Below are positions 25,215 through 34,387 of a stretch of 64,000 nucleotides of DNA, in pieces; the first letter of the stretch is position 1, and each line of letters starts with the position of its first letter. The notes under the pieces were generated by a model. The model had not been told where the DNA came from. It did not search any database and saw nothing but the letters and a program-made list of their open reading frames with translations. The stretch comes from AP-15 sp963762575 (lineage in GTDB: Bacteria > Pseudomonadota > Alphaproteobacteria > ATCC43930 > CGMCC-115725): contig CAVXLL010000001.1 in NCBI GenBank assembly GCA_963762575.1, positions 558,001 through 622,000 of the forward strand, in the 5' to 3' direction. The translations under genes were made by a program, and so were the position numbers.

Positions 25215-27584
25215 CTACCAGCATTTCGAATAATCGCAGCTGGTGCACTGGTCGCAGCCCTCAATACGGATCAACGCCGCCTCGCCGCATTTCGGGCACT
25301 GCGCCATGCGAGTCGCGAGGGATCTCTGGTCCGAGATCAGCGCATTGCCGGCCGCGACCTTCTGATCGCCGATTGCGGCTCTCTGATCGCGCGCCGGCAG
25401 AAAGCCGATCGCGATCATGTGGCGCTCGATGACGTCGCCGATCGCCGCCAGCAGCGAGGGAACGTATTTGCCCTCCATCCAGGCGCCGCCGCGCGGGTCG
25501 AACACCGCCTTCATCTCCTCGACGACAAACGAGACATCGCCGCCGCGGCGGAACACCGCGCTGATCATTCGCGTAAGCGCAACGGTCCAGGCGTAGTGCT
25601 CCATATTTTTCGAGTTGATGAACACCTCGAAGGGCCGGCGGCGGCCGTCCTGGACGATGTCGTTCAACGTGATGTAGAGCGCGTGCTCGCTGTCCGGCCA
25701 GTTGAGCTTGTAGGTCTGGCCGGGCAATGCCTCCGGCCGGCTCAGCGGCTGTGTCATATAAACGACACCGCCCGCCTCGAAGATGTCGGCAGGCTTAGGG
25801 GAAGCCGCCGGTGCGGGCGGCGGAAGCGGCAGCTCCTGCTGTCGTGCAGCTTCGCGTCCGGCAGCCGGCGCCTCGGCCTTGACCGCCAGCACCGCCCCGG
25901 TGACCTCGTTCGGCCGGTAGGTCGTGCAGCCTTTGCACCCGAGCGCGTAGGCCTGCAGGTACACATTCTTGAAGCGCTCGAACGGGATATCGGCCGGGAC
26001 GTTGATCGTCTTCGAGATCGAGCTGTCGATGTGCTTCTGCACCGCCGCCTGCATGACGACGTGGTCTTCGGGGGTCAGCGCCTGCGCATCGATGAAATAG
26101 TCCGGCAGCGGCGCAAACTCGCCCTTCAATCGGCGGAACAGCCGGTAGGCGTAGTCGGTCACCTCCTCCTCGCGGCGATTGCCGTCGGGCATCAGCACGT
26201 TGCGCGTGTGGCGGAAGCTGAAGACCGGCTCGATCCCGGATGAGACATTGTCGGCGAACAACGAAATCGTACCGGTCGGCGCAACCGAAGTAAGCAGCGC
26301 ATTGCGGATCCCGTGCTGCCCGATTTGCGCGCGCACCTCCTCGTCCAAGCCCTGCACGGTCTCGCCAGCCAGATACGGCTCACGGTCGAAGAGCGGAAAC
26401 GCGCCCTTCTCGGCTGCGAGCGCGGTCGAGGCGAGGTAAGCCTCGCGCTGGATCGTGCCGAGCCAGCTCTCGGTCGCCGCGACCGCCGCGGCCGAGCCAT
26501 AGCGCAAGCCACAGAGGATCAGCGCATCGGCGAGCCCGGTGACCCCGAGGCCGATACGGCGCTTCTGCCGTGCTTCCTCCTGCTGCTGCGGCAGCGGAAA
26601 CAGCGAGATGTCGACGACATTGTCCATCATGCGGACGCAATCCGGCACCAGCCGGCGCAGCCGCTTCAGGTCGAGCCGCGCCTCGGGGGTGAACGGACGT
26701 TCGATCAGGCGCGCCAGGTTGATCGAGCCCAACAGGCAGGCCCCGTAAGGCGGCAGCGGCTGCTCGCCACACGGGTTGGTGGCCTTTATCTCTTCGCAGT
26801 AATAGAGGTTGTTCCGCCGGTTTATCCGGTCGATGAAGATCACGCCCGGCTCGGCATAGGCGTAGGTCGCGCGCACGATCTTGTCCCACAGCTCGCGCGC
26901 CGGCAGCACCTTCCACGTGGTCTTAGCGCCGTCGGGGCCGCCGAAGGACAGCTCCCACGGCGCATTTTCCTCGACCGCCTTCATCAACGCGTCCGTCACC
27001 AGCACCGATAGGTTGAACATGCGCAGCCGCCCCGGCTCGCGCTTCGCCTCGATGAAAGCCTCGATGTCGGGATGGTCGCAGCGCAGTGTCGCCATCATCG
27101 CGCCGCGGCGGTAGCCGGCGCTCATGATCGTGCGGCACATCGCGTCCCACACATCCATGAAGGAGAGCGGCCCCGAAGCGTCCGCGCCGACGCCCTTGAC
27201 CGGTGCGCCGCGCGGCCGCAGGGTCGAGAAATCGTAGCCGATGCCGCCGCCCTGCTGCATCGTCAGCGCCGCTTCGCGCAGATGCGCAAAGATCCCGCCC
27301 ATGTCGTCGGGGATGGCTCCCATGACAAAGCAGTTGAACAGCGTCACCGAGCGGGCGCTGCCGGCGCCGGCGACGACGCGGCCCGCCGGCAGGAACTTGA
27401 AATCGGCCAACGCCGCGTAGAACCGCTCGGTCCATTGCGCCGCGTCGCGTTCAGGCGCGGCGAGCGCATTCGCCACCCGCCGCCAGGTATCCTCGATCGT
27501 CTTGTCAATTACCTCGCCTGAGGGGCCCCTCAGGCGATATTTCATGTCCCAGATCTGCTGCGATATCGAGCCGACGAGAGCCAT
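25215..27584 (-). CDS. nrdJ: adenosylcobalamin-dependent ribonucleotide reductase (class II)
   Basis: 789 aa, first gene of its operon. It reduces ribonucleotides to deoxyribonucleotides using adenosylcobalamin as radical generator. FNCF with Cys85, the NPCGEQPLPP active-site block with Cys272, and PTGTISLFADNVSSGIEPVF are diagnostic; the C-terminus carries a zinc-ribbon-like CPKCGEAAL..CDQCTSCDYSKCW, which marks the NrdJ_Z form and includes the reducible Cys pair. The ATG at 27584 has aaggagga 9-16 bases upstream; the longer frame (27728) overlaps the divergent DUF29 gene. Confidence 0.95.
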   Translation of the reverse strand: MALVGSISQQIWDMKYRLRGPSGEVIDKTIEDTWRRVANALAAPERDAAQWTERFYAALADFKFLPAGRVVAGAGSARSVTLFNCFVMGAIPDDMGGIFAHLREAALTMQQGGGIGYDFSTLRPRGAPVKGVGADASGPLSFMDVWDAMCRTIMSAGYRRGAMMATLRCDHPDIEAFIEAKREPGRLRMFNLSVLVTDALMKAVEENAPWELSFGGPDGAKTTWKVLPARELWDKIVRATYAYAEPGVIFIDRINRRNNLYYCEEIKATNPCGEQPLPPYGACLLGSINLARLIERPFTPEARLDLKRLRRLVPDCVRMMDNVVDISLFPLPQQQEEARQKRRIGLGVTGLADALILCGLRYGSAAAVAATESWLGTIQREAYLASTALAAEKGAFPLFDREPYLAGETVQGLDEEVRAQIGQHGIRNALLTSVAPTGTISLFADNVSSGIEPVFSFRHTRNVLMPDGNRREEEVTDYAYRLFRRLKGEFAPLPDYFIDAQALTPEDHVVMQAAVQKHIDSSISKTINVPADIPFERFKNVYLQAYALGCKGCTTYRPNEVTGAVLAVKAEAPAAGREAARQQELPLPPPAPAASPKPADIFEAGGVVYMTQPLSRPEALPGQTYKLNWPDSEHALYITLNDIVQDGRRRPFEVFINSKNMEHYAWTVALTRMISAVFRRGGDVSFVVEEMKAVFDPRGGAWMEGKYVPSLLAAIGDVIERHMIAIGFLPARDQRAAIGDQKVAAGNALISDQRSLATRMAQCPKCGEAALIRIEGCDQCTSCDYSKCW

Positions 27585-27680
27585 GGCCGAGATTTCCTCC
27601 TTGTCGGCGGCAGTATACCAGTTCCGGATTCGTTCGGTGCGGACTTTCCACCTCATCAAGGTTGCGCTAAATTCGGGACC

Positions 27681-28139
27681 GTGACGTACGAGACACTCTA
27701 CGACGAAGACTTCTACGCCTGGACACAACGGCAGGCGGCGCTGCTGCGTCGGCTACCGCCCGCCGGAAACGAGCTCGACCTCCAACATATAGCGGAGGAG
27801 ATCGAGGACTTGGGACGCAGCGATCTCCGCGCGGCGCAATCGTTTTGCGAGCACATTATTGAACATTTCTTGAAAATCGAGTTTTCTGGGCTCGATCAAC
27901 CGGCTGATCATTGGCGCGACGAGATTGTCGAATGGCGCCTGCAGCTGGACAAGATCCTGACCCGCAGCATCTTGGCAAAGCTCGATTTGCCAGCCCGCTA
28001 TCGGATGGCGCTACGGCTCGTGCGGCGGCTTGAGCGCGACCTGCCGGGGTTTTTGAGCCGCGTCCCCGCAGAGTGCCCCTACACGATGGAACACATCATC
28101 AGCAGCAGCGACGAGGACTGGTTCCCGACGCCAAGATAA
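27681..28139 (+). CDS. DUF29 domain protein
   Basis: 152 aa from a GTG at 27681. YETLYDEDFYAWTQRQAALLR and LDLQHIAEEIEDLGRSDLRA are the two signature segments of the DUF29 family, helical proteins of unknown role that are abundant in cyanobacteria and alphaproteobacteria and often present in many copies. It is divergent from nrdJ with a 96-base gap and convergent with the acyltransferase gene, 4 bases apart. Confidence 0.85.
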   Translation: MTYETLYDEDFYAWTQRQAALLRRLPPAGNELDLQHIAEEIEDLGRSDLRAAQSFCEHIIEHFLKIEFSGLDQPADHWRDEIVEWRLQLDKILTRSILAKLDLPARYRMALRLVRRLERDLPGFLSRVPAECPYTMEHIISSSDEDWFPTPR

Positions 28140-28143
28140 TCCG

Positions 28144-28911
28144 TCATTCCGGGGCGCGAGTGTAGTTTGCCCGCAATTGCGGCCGGGCGGTCGTCGTGCT
28201 CGCGCCCTCGCGCAGCAGCGCGGCGGCGGCGGTCTCGATCCGCCGTTCGAGCTCGGCCATCACGCGGGGTCGGGTTCTGCCCGGGGATATCGGCTCGAGA
28301 AATTCGAGGATGATGCGGCCTGGGCGCTTCACGAAGCTGCGCCGTCCCCAATAGAGGCCGGAATTCACCGCCGCCGGCACCAGCGGCAGCGCCAATGCCT
28401 GGTAGAGCGCGGCGGCGCCCGGCTGATAAGGCTTGCGCTCACCGGGGGCAACCCGGGTTCCTTCCGGAAAGATCACGATCGGTCGCCCGGCTGCTGCGAC
28501 CGGCCGGGCCCTCGCCAACATCCGGCGCAATGCACCCGCGCCCGCCTTGCGGTCGATCGCGATGGAGCCGGCGCGCGCCGCATACCAGCCGTAAAACGGC
28601 AGTAGCAACAACTCGCGCTTTACGACGACCGCAGGATCGCCGAGCACGACCGGCAATATCAGAGCGTCCCAGGCGGATTGATGCTTCATCGCGATGATAC
28701 AACCGCCGGGGGGGAGGCGGTCGAGCCCGCGGACCTCGTGGCCGAGCCCGACGATGAGCCTGAGCAATACCAAAACACTCGACGCCCAGAACCGGCCGAA
28801 CCGCATCGTCACGGCGCGGGGCGTCAAGAGAAAGGGCAGCCCTAGCGTGCCCAGGATCGCGGTCCAGGCGAAGGAGGAGAGATTGAAGGCGAACGCCCTT
28901 GCCCAGCTCAT
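28144..28911 (-). CDS. plsC: 1-acyl-sn-glycerol-3-phosphate acyltransferase family protein
   Basis: 255 aa. The acyltransferase motifs are HQSAWD (HX4D, 77-82) and FPEGTR (148-153), with hydrophobic N-terminal segments at about 8-30 and 43-57 that anchor it to the inner membrane. Enzymes of this group transfer an acyl chain to lysophosphatidate during phospholipid synthesis. Its ATG overlaps the YdcF gene stop (ATGA), so the two are coupled. Whether this is the main PlsC of the cell cannot be told. Confidence 0.85.
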   Translation of the reverse strand: MSWARAFAFNLSSFAWTAILGTLGLPFLLTPRAVTMRFGRFWASSVLVLLRLIVGLGHEVRGLDRLPPGGCIIAMKHQSAWDALILPVVLGDPAVVVKRELLLLPFYGWYAARAGSIAIDRKAGAGALRRMLARARPVAAAGRPIVIFPEGTRVAPGERKPYQPGAAALYQALALPLVPAAVNSGLYWGRRSFVKRPGRIILEFLEPISPGRTRPRVMAELERRIETAAAALLREGASTTTARPQLRANYTRAPE

Positions 28912-29552
28912 CGCTGCATCTCGGCTCTCGCCGGCTCGTCCGGCCTGTCGATCGTCGCCGGTTGGCGCCGCTCGATCAGCGGGCGGGCGAGCGCTCCCAG
29001 GTACTTAACATACTCATTGACCAGCAGCACAGCGGTACCGCGCCATGCCCACCAATGCTCCTGCTTGACCTGGTCGGGAAAGACGGGGTGAGCCACGATG
29101 TCGATCTCCGGCATTGCCCGGTCGAATTCGAGCAGGCTGCGCGGCATGTGGTACCAGGCAGTGACCAGACGCAGGCTGCGGAAACCTTGACGGCGCATCC
29201 ACTGCGCCGTCTCCTGCGCATTGCCGAAGGTGTCGTCGGCCTGATGGCCGAGCACGACGCAGCAGAGCGCCCAATCCGGAGCACGGCCTGAAACACCCAG
29301 CAGATCGTCCAGATCGACCCGCTGGTTGACGCCGGAGACAAAGAGCTCGCGGCCCTTTCCCTCGCGGAGAAGATCAATGCCACTCTGCAGGCGCAAGCTG
29401 CCGCCGGTCAGCACGACGATGGCGTCGGTCTCCGCCGCCCGCGTGTCGGCCGCCGGCGGCGTCGCGAACCAGAGCAGCCCGCCGAACCATGACAGGCAAC
29501 AGGCGGCGGCCACCAGCATAATCACCCGCAAGGCACCCCAAAGCAGCGTCAT
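28908..29552 (-). CDS. YdcF family protein (DUF218)
   Basis: 214 aa. One N-terminal membrane segment (about 10-30) precedes the DUF218 domain with DAIVVLTGGSLRLQSGIDLL, LFVSGVNQRVDL, and SLRLVTAWYHMPRSLLEF. Members include E. coli YdcF and SanA and are thought to act in envelope or cell-wall maintenance; the reaction is not settled. Coupled by ATGA to the acyltransferase gene, which fits an envelope role. Confidence 0.88.
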   Translation of the reverse strand: MTLLWGALRVIMLVAAACCLSWFGGLLWFATPPAADTRAAETDAIVVLTGGSLRLQSGIDLLREGKGRELFVSGVNQRVDLDDLLGVSGRAPDWALCCVVLGHQADDTFGNAQETAQWMRRQGFRSLRLVTAWYHMPRSLLEFDRAMPEIDIVAHPVFPDQVKQEHWWAWRGTAVLLVNEYVKYLGALARPLIERRQPATIDRPDEPARAEMQR

Positions 29553-29609
29553 CGATGGTCTTTGGGGCGCATGATCGAGAGCCGATCCCGCGCTCGATCG
29601 CGGTCGCTG

Positions 29610-30851
29610 TCAACCGCTGGTTTCGCCGCTCAGCACCGGGCCAAAGAGCTTCCAGTGCTCGCCGTCGAAACGCGCCATCTGGATCTGCTTGATCGGGGCG
29701 AAGTCGGTCGGGCTCGTATTGATCTTGATGCCGGGCAATAGCATCGGGACGGTGAAGTCGTGCAAGTTCGCCGCCTGCTTCATGATGCTCTCGCGCGTCA
29801 GATCGTCGCCGCACTGCTTCAGCACCTGCACCATTGTCTGGCAAAAGCAGGGGCCGACGACGTTACCGGCGTCCGTCTTGTCGCCCTCGGGGTAATATTT
29901 GTCCATGAAGGCGACCCAATCCCGGTAACCGGGATCGTCTTTCCATTGCAGGTCGGTCGGGTCCTTCAAATAGAAATCCGACACGATGTCCTTGGCATTC
30001 TCCAACCCCGCCGGCTTGAGTGTCGCGCCCACCGAGTTGCCGACGCTGCTGAGAATGTGAAGCGGCTTCCAGTCGATCTCGGCTGCCTTGCGGATGGCCT
30101 GCGCGTCGAATTTCGGGATGCCGGTATTGACAAAAACATCGGCGCCGGCCGATTTCATGCTGATGATCTGCGAGTTGACCGTCGGATCCGTCGTTTCATA
30201 TGGCGCCTCGACGACAATCATCGATTTGGCCTTATCGCCGAGCCCGTCTTTGACGCCCTTCAGATAGTCCTTTCCGAAATCGTCGTTCTGATAAAGCACG
30301 CCGATTTTGCTGTTAGGCTTGTGCTCGAGGATGTACGCGGCGTAGACGTGCCCCTCGCTCTGGTAATTCGGCTGCCATCCCATCGTCCACGGAAAGTGCT
30401 TCGGGTCGTTCCATTTGGTCGCCCCAGTCGCCACAAACAGCTGCGGCACTTTTTTCTGGTTCAGATACCGCTGGATCGCCGAATTGGTCGGTGTGCCCAA
30501 TGGCGCTAGCATCAGTAATACACCATCCTCTTCCACCAATTTGCGGACCTGCTCGACGGTTTTCGGCGGTGAATAGGCGTCGTCGTAAGATATGAAGTTG
30601 ATCTTGCGGCCGTTGACGCCCCCCTGGTCGTTGAGCATCCGGAAATACGCCGACTCGGCCTTGCCTATAGTGCCGTAGGACGAGGCCGGCCCGCTATAGG
30701 GGACGGTATTGCCGATCTTGATCTCAGTGTCCGTGACGCCGGGGCCGTATTCCTTTGCGGCGCGCGCTGGCCCGATTGACAACAATGGGGCCGCGAGAGC
30801 AAGGGCGCTGGGGGCAGCGGCGAGGATCGATCGACGAGTGATTTTCTTCAT
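29610..30851 (-). CDS. branched-chain-amino-acid-type ABC transporter substrate-binding protein
   Basis: 413 aa LivK-like periplasmic receptor (Peripla_BP_6). The signal region MKKITRRSILAAAPSALALA has a twin-arginine-like TRRSIL, then GPARAA as likely cleavage area. The mature part has IKIGNTVPYSGPASSYGTIG and GVLYQNDDFGKDYLKGVKDG, as in receptors for amino acids, aromatic acids and dicarboxylates. It is the last gene of a five-gene operon and overlaps livM by ATGA. The ligand is not readable from sequence; the neighbouring acyl-CoA genes point to an organic acid. Confidence 0.88.
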   Translation of the reverse strand: MKKITRRSILAAAPSALALAAPLLSIGPARAAKEYGPGVTDTEIKIGNTVPYSGPASSYGTIGKAESAYFRMLNDQGGVNGRKINFISYDDAYSPPKTVEQVRKLVEEDGVLLMLAPLGTPTNSAIQRYLNQKKVPQLFVATGATKWNDPKHFPWTMGWQPNYQSEGHVYAAYILEHKPNSKIGVLYQNDDFGKDYLKGVKDGLGDKAKSMIVVEAPYETTDPTVNSQIISMKSAGADVFVNTGIPKFDAQAIRKAAEIDWKPLHILSSVGNSVGATLKPAGLENAKDIVSDFYLKDPTDLQWKDDPGYRDWVAFMDKYYPEGDKTDAGNVVGPCFCQTMVQVLKQCGDDLTRESIMKQAANLHDFTVPMLLPGIKINTSPTDFAPIKQIQMARFDGEHWKLFGPVLSGETSG

Positions 30852-31873
30852 CTGAGGTTCCCTTTCCACTTTAGCCGGGCGGCAGCGAACCGCACAAAAC
30901 CCGCGGCGCCGGACGGCATTACATAGATCACCAACAGCAGGATGAGCCCGTAGATCGCTCCGGCGAGCCCCGTCGATACGCGCTCGGCGATGTTCGGGAC
31001 GAACAGCACGAACACCCCGCCGAAGAGGCTTCCGGGGATCGAACCGACGCCGCCGATCACCAAGCCCACCAGGAAAGAGACGGACAACAGAAATGTGAAG
31101 CTGTCGGGAGCGACGAATTGGATTGCGATCGCGCCGAGCGCCCCGGCGACCCCAGTGTAGAACGCACTGACGCCGAAAGTCAGAGTCTTGTAGAGCGCGG
31201 TGTTGATCCCCATCGTCGCCGCGGCGATCGGGTGGTCCCGGATCGCCATGATCGCCCGGCCGGTTCGGCTCTTCACGAGGTTCGCGGCTCCGGCGAACAT
31301 GATCAGCAACACCGCCAGTGTGAAGAAATACAGCCACTGGTCGGCATCGAGCGGCACGCCCAGCGGCGGATCGGGCTTCAAGATTACGATCCCTTGCACC
31401 CCGCCGGTCAGCGGTTCGAGCGGTTGGAATTTGAGGATCTGCGGCATCGCCGTGGCGAGCGCGAAGGTCGCCAGAGCGAGGTAGAGGCCTTGTAGCCGCA
31501 AGGCCGGCAGCCCGAACAGGAACCCGACGACAAAACAGACCGCGCCGGCACTAGGCAAGGTCCAGTAATAGGCTAGATCCAGCTGCTCCATCAGGATCGC
31601 GGCGGTATAGGCGCCGATCCCGTAAAAGGCACTGTGCCCAAGCGAGAATTGACCGTTGAAGCCGGTCAGCAGATTGAGACCCAGGATCGCCAAGCCGTAG
31701 ACCATCACCAGGGTCAGCTGGAAAACCAAAAAGCTCTTGAGGACGAAGGGTATTACCAATGCCACAACCACTGTGGTCGCGATCAAGATATGGCGGGTGC
31801 TCGGCTTTGCGATCACAGGAGCGCGCGGCGACGCGCTCGCGAGGGCAATTGTTTCGCGCGGCGGGACGGTCAT
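30848..31873 (-). CDS. livM: Liv-type ABC transporter permease, LivM family
   Basis: 341 aa inner-membrane protein with eight or more hydrophobic segments. Signature stretches: VYGLAILGLNLLTGFNGQFS, LGHSAFYGIGAYTAAILME, GLPALRLQGLYLALATFALA and FLVGLVIGGVGSIPGSLFGG. It forms the channel with LivH. Start at 31873 overlaps the livH stop (ATGA); the stop overlaps the receptor start. The open frame continues upstream through livH in another register and is not part of the gene. Confidence 0.92.
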   Translation of the reverse strand: MTVPPRETIALASASPRAPVIAKPSTRHILIATTVVVALVIPFVLKSFLVFQLTLVMVYGLAILGLNLLTGFNGQFSLGHSAFYGIGAYTAAILMEQLDLAYYWTLPSAGAVCFVVGFLFGLPALRLQGLYLALATFALATAMPQILKFQPLEPLTGGVQGIVILKPDPPLGVPLDADQWLYFFTLAVLLIMFAGAANLVKSRTGRAIMAIRDHPIAAATMGINTALYKTLTFGVSAFYTGVAGALGAIAIQFVAPDSFTFLLSVSFLVGLVIGGVGSIPGSLFGGVFVLFVPNIAERVSTGLAGAIYGLILLLVIYVMPSGAAGFVRFAAARLKWKGNLR

Positions 31874-32748
31874 ACCCGGCTCACCACGGCGCGGCCGAAA
31901 ATGCCGGTCGGCCGGAACATCAGCACGGCGACGATCAGCACGAGGGCGATCGTGAGCTTCAGCTCGCGCCCGACATAGGGGATGAAGGTCCCGGCGAGGT
32001 TTTCGATGACCCCGACTGCAAACCCGCCCGCAACCGCACCGCCGGGGCTCGACAGCCCGCCGAGGACGGCGCCGGCGAAGCCATACAGCAAAACGCCAAA
32101 CATCATGTTCGGCTCGAGGAACACCACAGGGGCGATCAGCATCCCGGCAACCGCGCCGACCGCCGCCGACATCCCCCAGCCAAGGGCGATCATCCACCCG
32201 ACCCGGATGCCGACGAGCCGCGCCGATTCCGGGTTGGTCGCCGCGGCGCGCATCGCGAGCCCGAGGCGGGAGCCGCGGAAGAAGAGATAAAGAAGGGCCA
32301 GCATTACCAGCGTGACGGCAATCATGCCGGTTTCGTGGGTGCTGATCAGCCGCTCGCCGAATAGCGGCGCCATGCCGAACGGCGACGGAAACGTCTTGAT
32401 GTTGAAATCCCAGATCTCGCCGGCGGAACTGTTGAGGATGCTGAAAAGGGCGATGAATGCGACCAGTTGACTGAGGATCGGGGCGTTTTGGATCGGCCTG
32501 AACAAGATCCGGTCGATGACGATGCCGCCGAGGAAGGAGAGGGCCACTGCAACAAGAAAGGCGGCCCAGTAGGGCCAACCCCACTGGAGCATCTGCCAGG
32601 CGAGAAAGGTCGAGAACATCGCCATCTCGCCTTGCGCGAAATTGAGGTGATCGATCGCCTGGTAGATCATCACCACGGCGAGCGCCATCAACGCGTAGAT
32701 CGCTCCCGTCGCGAGCCCCGCCAGCACCTGCTGCAGCACTAATTCCAT
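31870..32748 (-). CDS. livH: Liv-type ABC transporter permease, LivH family
   Basis: 292 aa integral membrane protein. The N-terminus QVLAGLATGAIYALMALAVV and DHLNFAQGEMAMFSTFLAWQ are LivH hallmarks, and the C-terminal GFAGAVLGGLSSPGGAVAGG is the usual loop before the last helices. It is the partner of LivM in the translocation pore. Starts 8 bases after the livF stop and is coupled to livM by ATGA. Confidence 0.92.
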   Translation of the reverse strand: MELVLQQVLAGLATGAIYALMALAVVMIYQAIDHLNFAQGEMAMFSTFLAWQMLQWGWPYWAAFLVAVALSFLGGIVIDRILFRPIQNAPILSQLVAFIALFSILNSSAGEIWDFNIKTFPSPFGMAPLFGERLISTHETGMIAVTLVMLALLYLFFRGSRLGLAMRAAATNPESARLVGIRVGWMIALGWGMSAAVGAVAGMLIAPVVFLEPNMMFGVLLYGFAGAVLGGLSSPGGAVAGGFAVGVIENLAGTFIPYVGRELKLTIALVLIVAVLMFRPTGIFGRAVVSRV

Positions 32749-32756
32749 CGTCGCCC

Positions 32757-33464
32757 TTAGTATCCCAGATACGAGCGGCGCACCGCTTCGTCCTTGCCGA
32801 TCTCCCGCGCCGGGCCGGCCATGACGATGCGCCCTGTTTCGAGTAAATACGCGTATTCGGCAAGGTCGAGCGCCAGGGCCGCGTTCTGTTCGACGATCAG
32901 CATGCCTACGCGAAGTTCATGATTGAGCCGCCGCAGGATCTCGAACAATTCCTCGACAATGATCGGTGCGAGGCCGAAGGACGGCTCGTCGAGCAGCATC
33001 AGCCGCGGCCGCAGCATCAGTGCCCGGCCGACCGCCAGCATCTGCTGCTCGCCGCCGCTCAAGGTGCCGGCCTGCTGAGCCCGGCGCTCCCGGAGCCGCG
33101 GGAAGTGCCCATACACCTGGTCGATATCGCGGGAAATGCCGGCGCGGTCGCGCCGTGTCATCGCTCCGAGCTGCAGATTCTCCTCGACCGTCATGCGGAC
33201 GAAGGTGCCGCGCGCCTCGGGGACATGGGCGATCCCGAGGCGGACGATGTCCTCGGTGGGGCGTCCACCGAGCGGCTTCCCGTCGAAGAGGATTTCGCCG
33301 CTCATCCGGACCATGCCGCAAAGGGCGCGCAAGATCGTCGTCTTGCCGGCGCCGTTGGCGCCGAGCAAAGTCACGATATTGCCTTGATCAAGCGCAAAGT
33401 CGAGGCCGTGCAACGCCTGGTTCGGGCCATAAAAGGCGCACAGCCCGCGAACCTCGAGCATCAT
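32757..33464 (-). CDS. livF: Liv-type ABC transporter ATP-binding protein, LivF family
   Basis: 235 aa ATPase. Walker A GANGAGKTT at 35-43, signature LSGGEQQML, Walker B RLMLLDEPSFGLAP, and switch His region IVEQNAALALDLAEYAYLLE are intact. The short length and SFGLAP are typical of LivF rather than LivG. Start overlaps the livG stop by ATGA. Unlike the second Liv cluster in this window, this copy has no frameshift. Confidence 0.92.
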   Translation of the reverse strand: MMLEVRGLCAFYGPNQALHGLDFALDQGNIVTLLGANGAGKTTILRALCGMVRMSGEILFDGKPLGGRPTEDIVRLGIAHVPEARGTFVRMTVEENLQLGAMTRRDRAGISRDIDQVYGHFPRLRERRAQQAGTLSGGEQQMLAVGRALMLRPRLMLLDEPSFGLAPIIVEELFEILRRLNHELRVGMLIVEQNAALALDLAEYAYLLETGRIVMAGPAREIGKDEAVRRSYLGY

Positions 33465-34246
33465 CTTCGGTGTTCCCGCGGCTTGCCCAGATAAGCCCGG
33501 ATCACCTCCTCGTCTTGTTGCACCGAAGCCGGCGGACCTTCCGCGATCTTGCGGCCAAAATCGAGCGCGACGACCTTGTCCGAGATCGACATCACAAGAC
33601 CCATGTGATGCTCGACGAGGAGGACGCTAACTTGCCGGTCATCGCGGATGCGCCGGATCAACCCGCCGAGTTCGGACACTTCCTCGTGATTGAGCCCGCC
33701 GGCCGGTTCGTCGAGCAGCAGCAGTTTCGGGCGGGCCGCCAGCGCCCGCGCCAGCTCGATCCGCTTTCGCGTGCCGAGCGGCAGGCCTTCGGGCGGCTCG
33801 TGCGCCACCTCGCACAGATCGAGCGCATCGAGCAATGCCCAGGCGGTCTCTTCCAGCGTCCGCTCCTGGCGGCGCACCCATGGCAGCCGCAACGCATCGC
33901 TGAGAAAATCGCTGCGACAGGCGGTATGGGCGCCAATCCGCACGTTGTCGAGCACCGACTGACGCGGAAACAACGCAAGATTTTGGAAGGTCCGGGCAAT
34001 CCCGATCTCGGCAATACGATGCGGCGGCCGGTCGAGCAGCGAGCCGCCCTGAAACAGAATTTCACCGCGATTGGGCGTGTAGAGTCGGCTCAGGCAATTG
34101 AACAATGTCGTCTTGCCTGCGCCATTGGGGCCAATGAGGCCGAGTATCTGGCCCTCTTCCAGCTCGAACGAGACGCCATCGAGCGCGACGATGCCGCCGA
34201 AGCGCACCGCGACATCGCGAACCTCGAGCAGCGCGGCGCGGCGCAT
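33461..34246 (-). CDS. livG: Liv-type ABC transporter ATP-binding protein, LivG family
   Basis: 261 aa ATPase, first gene of the operon. Walker A GPNGAGKTT is at 39-47; RFGGIVALDGVSFELEEGQI and GIARTFQNLALFPRQSVLDN (LivG-type Q-loop) follow; signature region LPLGTRKRIELARALA shows the LivG variant of the LSGGQ motif; Walker B is LLLLDEPAGGLN. It lies head to head with the fadB-like gene, 141 bases apart, so both operons may respond to the same substrate. Confidence 0.92.
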   Translation of the reverse strand: MRRAALLEVRDVAVRFGGIVALDGVSFELEEGQILGLIGPNGAGKTTLFNCLSRLYTPNRGEILFQGGSLLDRPPHRIAEIGIARTFQNLALFPRQSVLDNVRIGAHTACRSDFLSDALRLPWVRRQERTLEETAWALLDALDLCEVAHEPPEGLPLGTRKRIELARALAARPKLLLLDEPAGGLNHEEVSELGGLIRRIRDDRQVSVLLVEHHMGLVMSISDKVVALDFGRKIAEGPPASVQQDEEVIRAYLGKPREHRR

Positions 34247-34387
34247 CCATCCTCCCTTGCGGCGTGTTGATCGACCCTGCCGGCCTCACCCCGGCAAGTC
34301 AAGCCGTGGCCAAGCCGGATTTCGGCCTTCATTGCGCCGCCTCAACGGGATAGTCTCCTGGGAAGGGCATCGGGAGCGGAGAGCATC

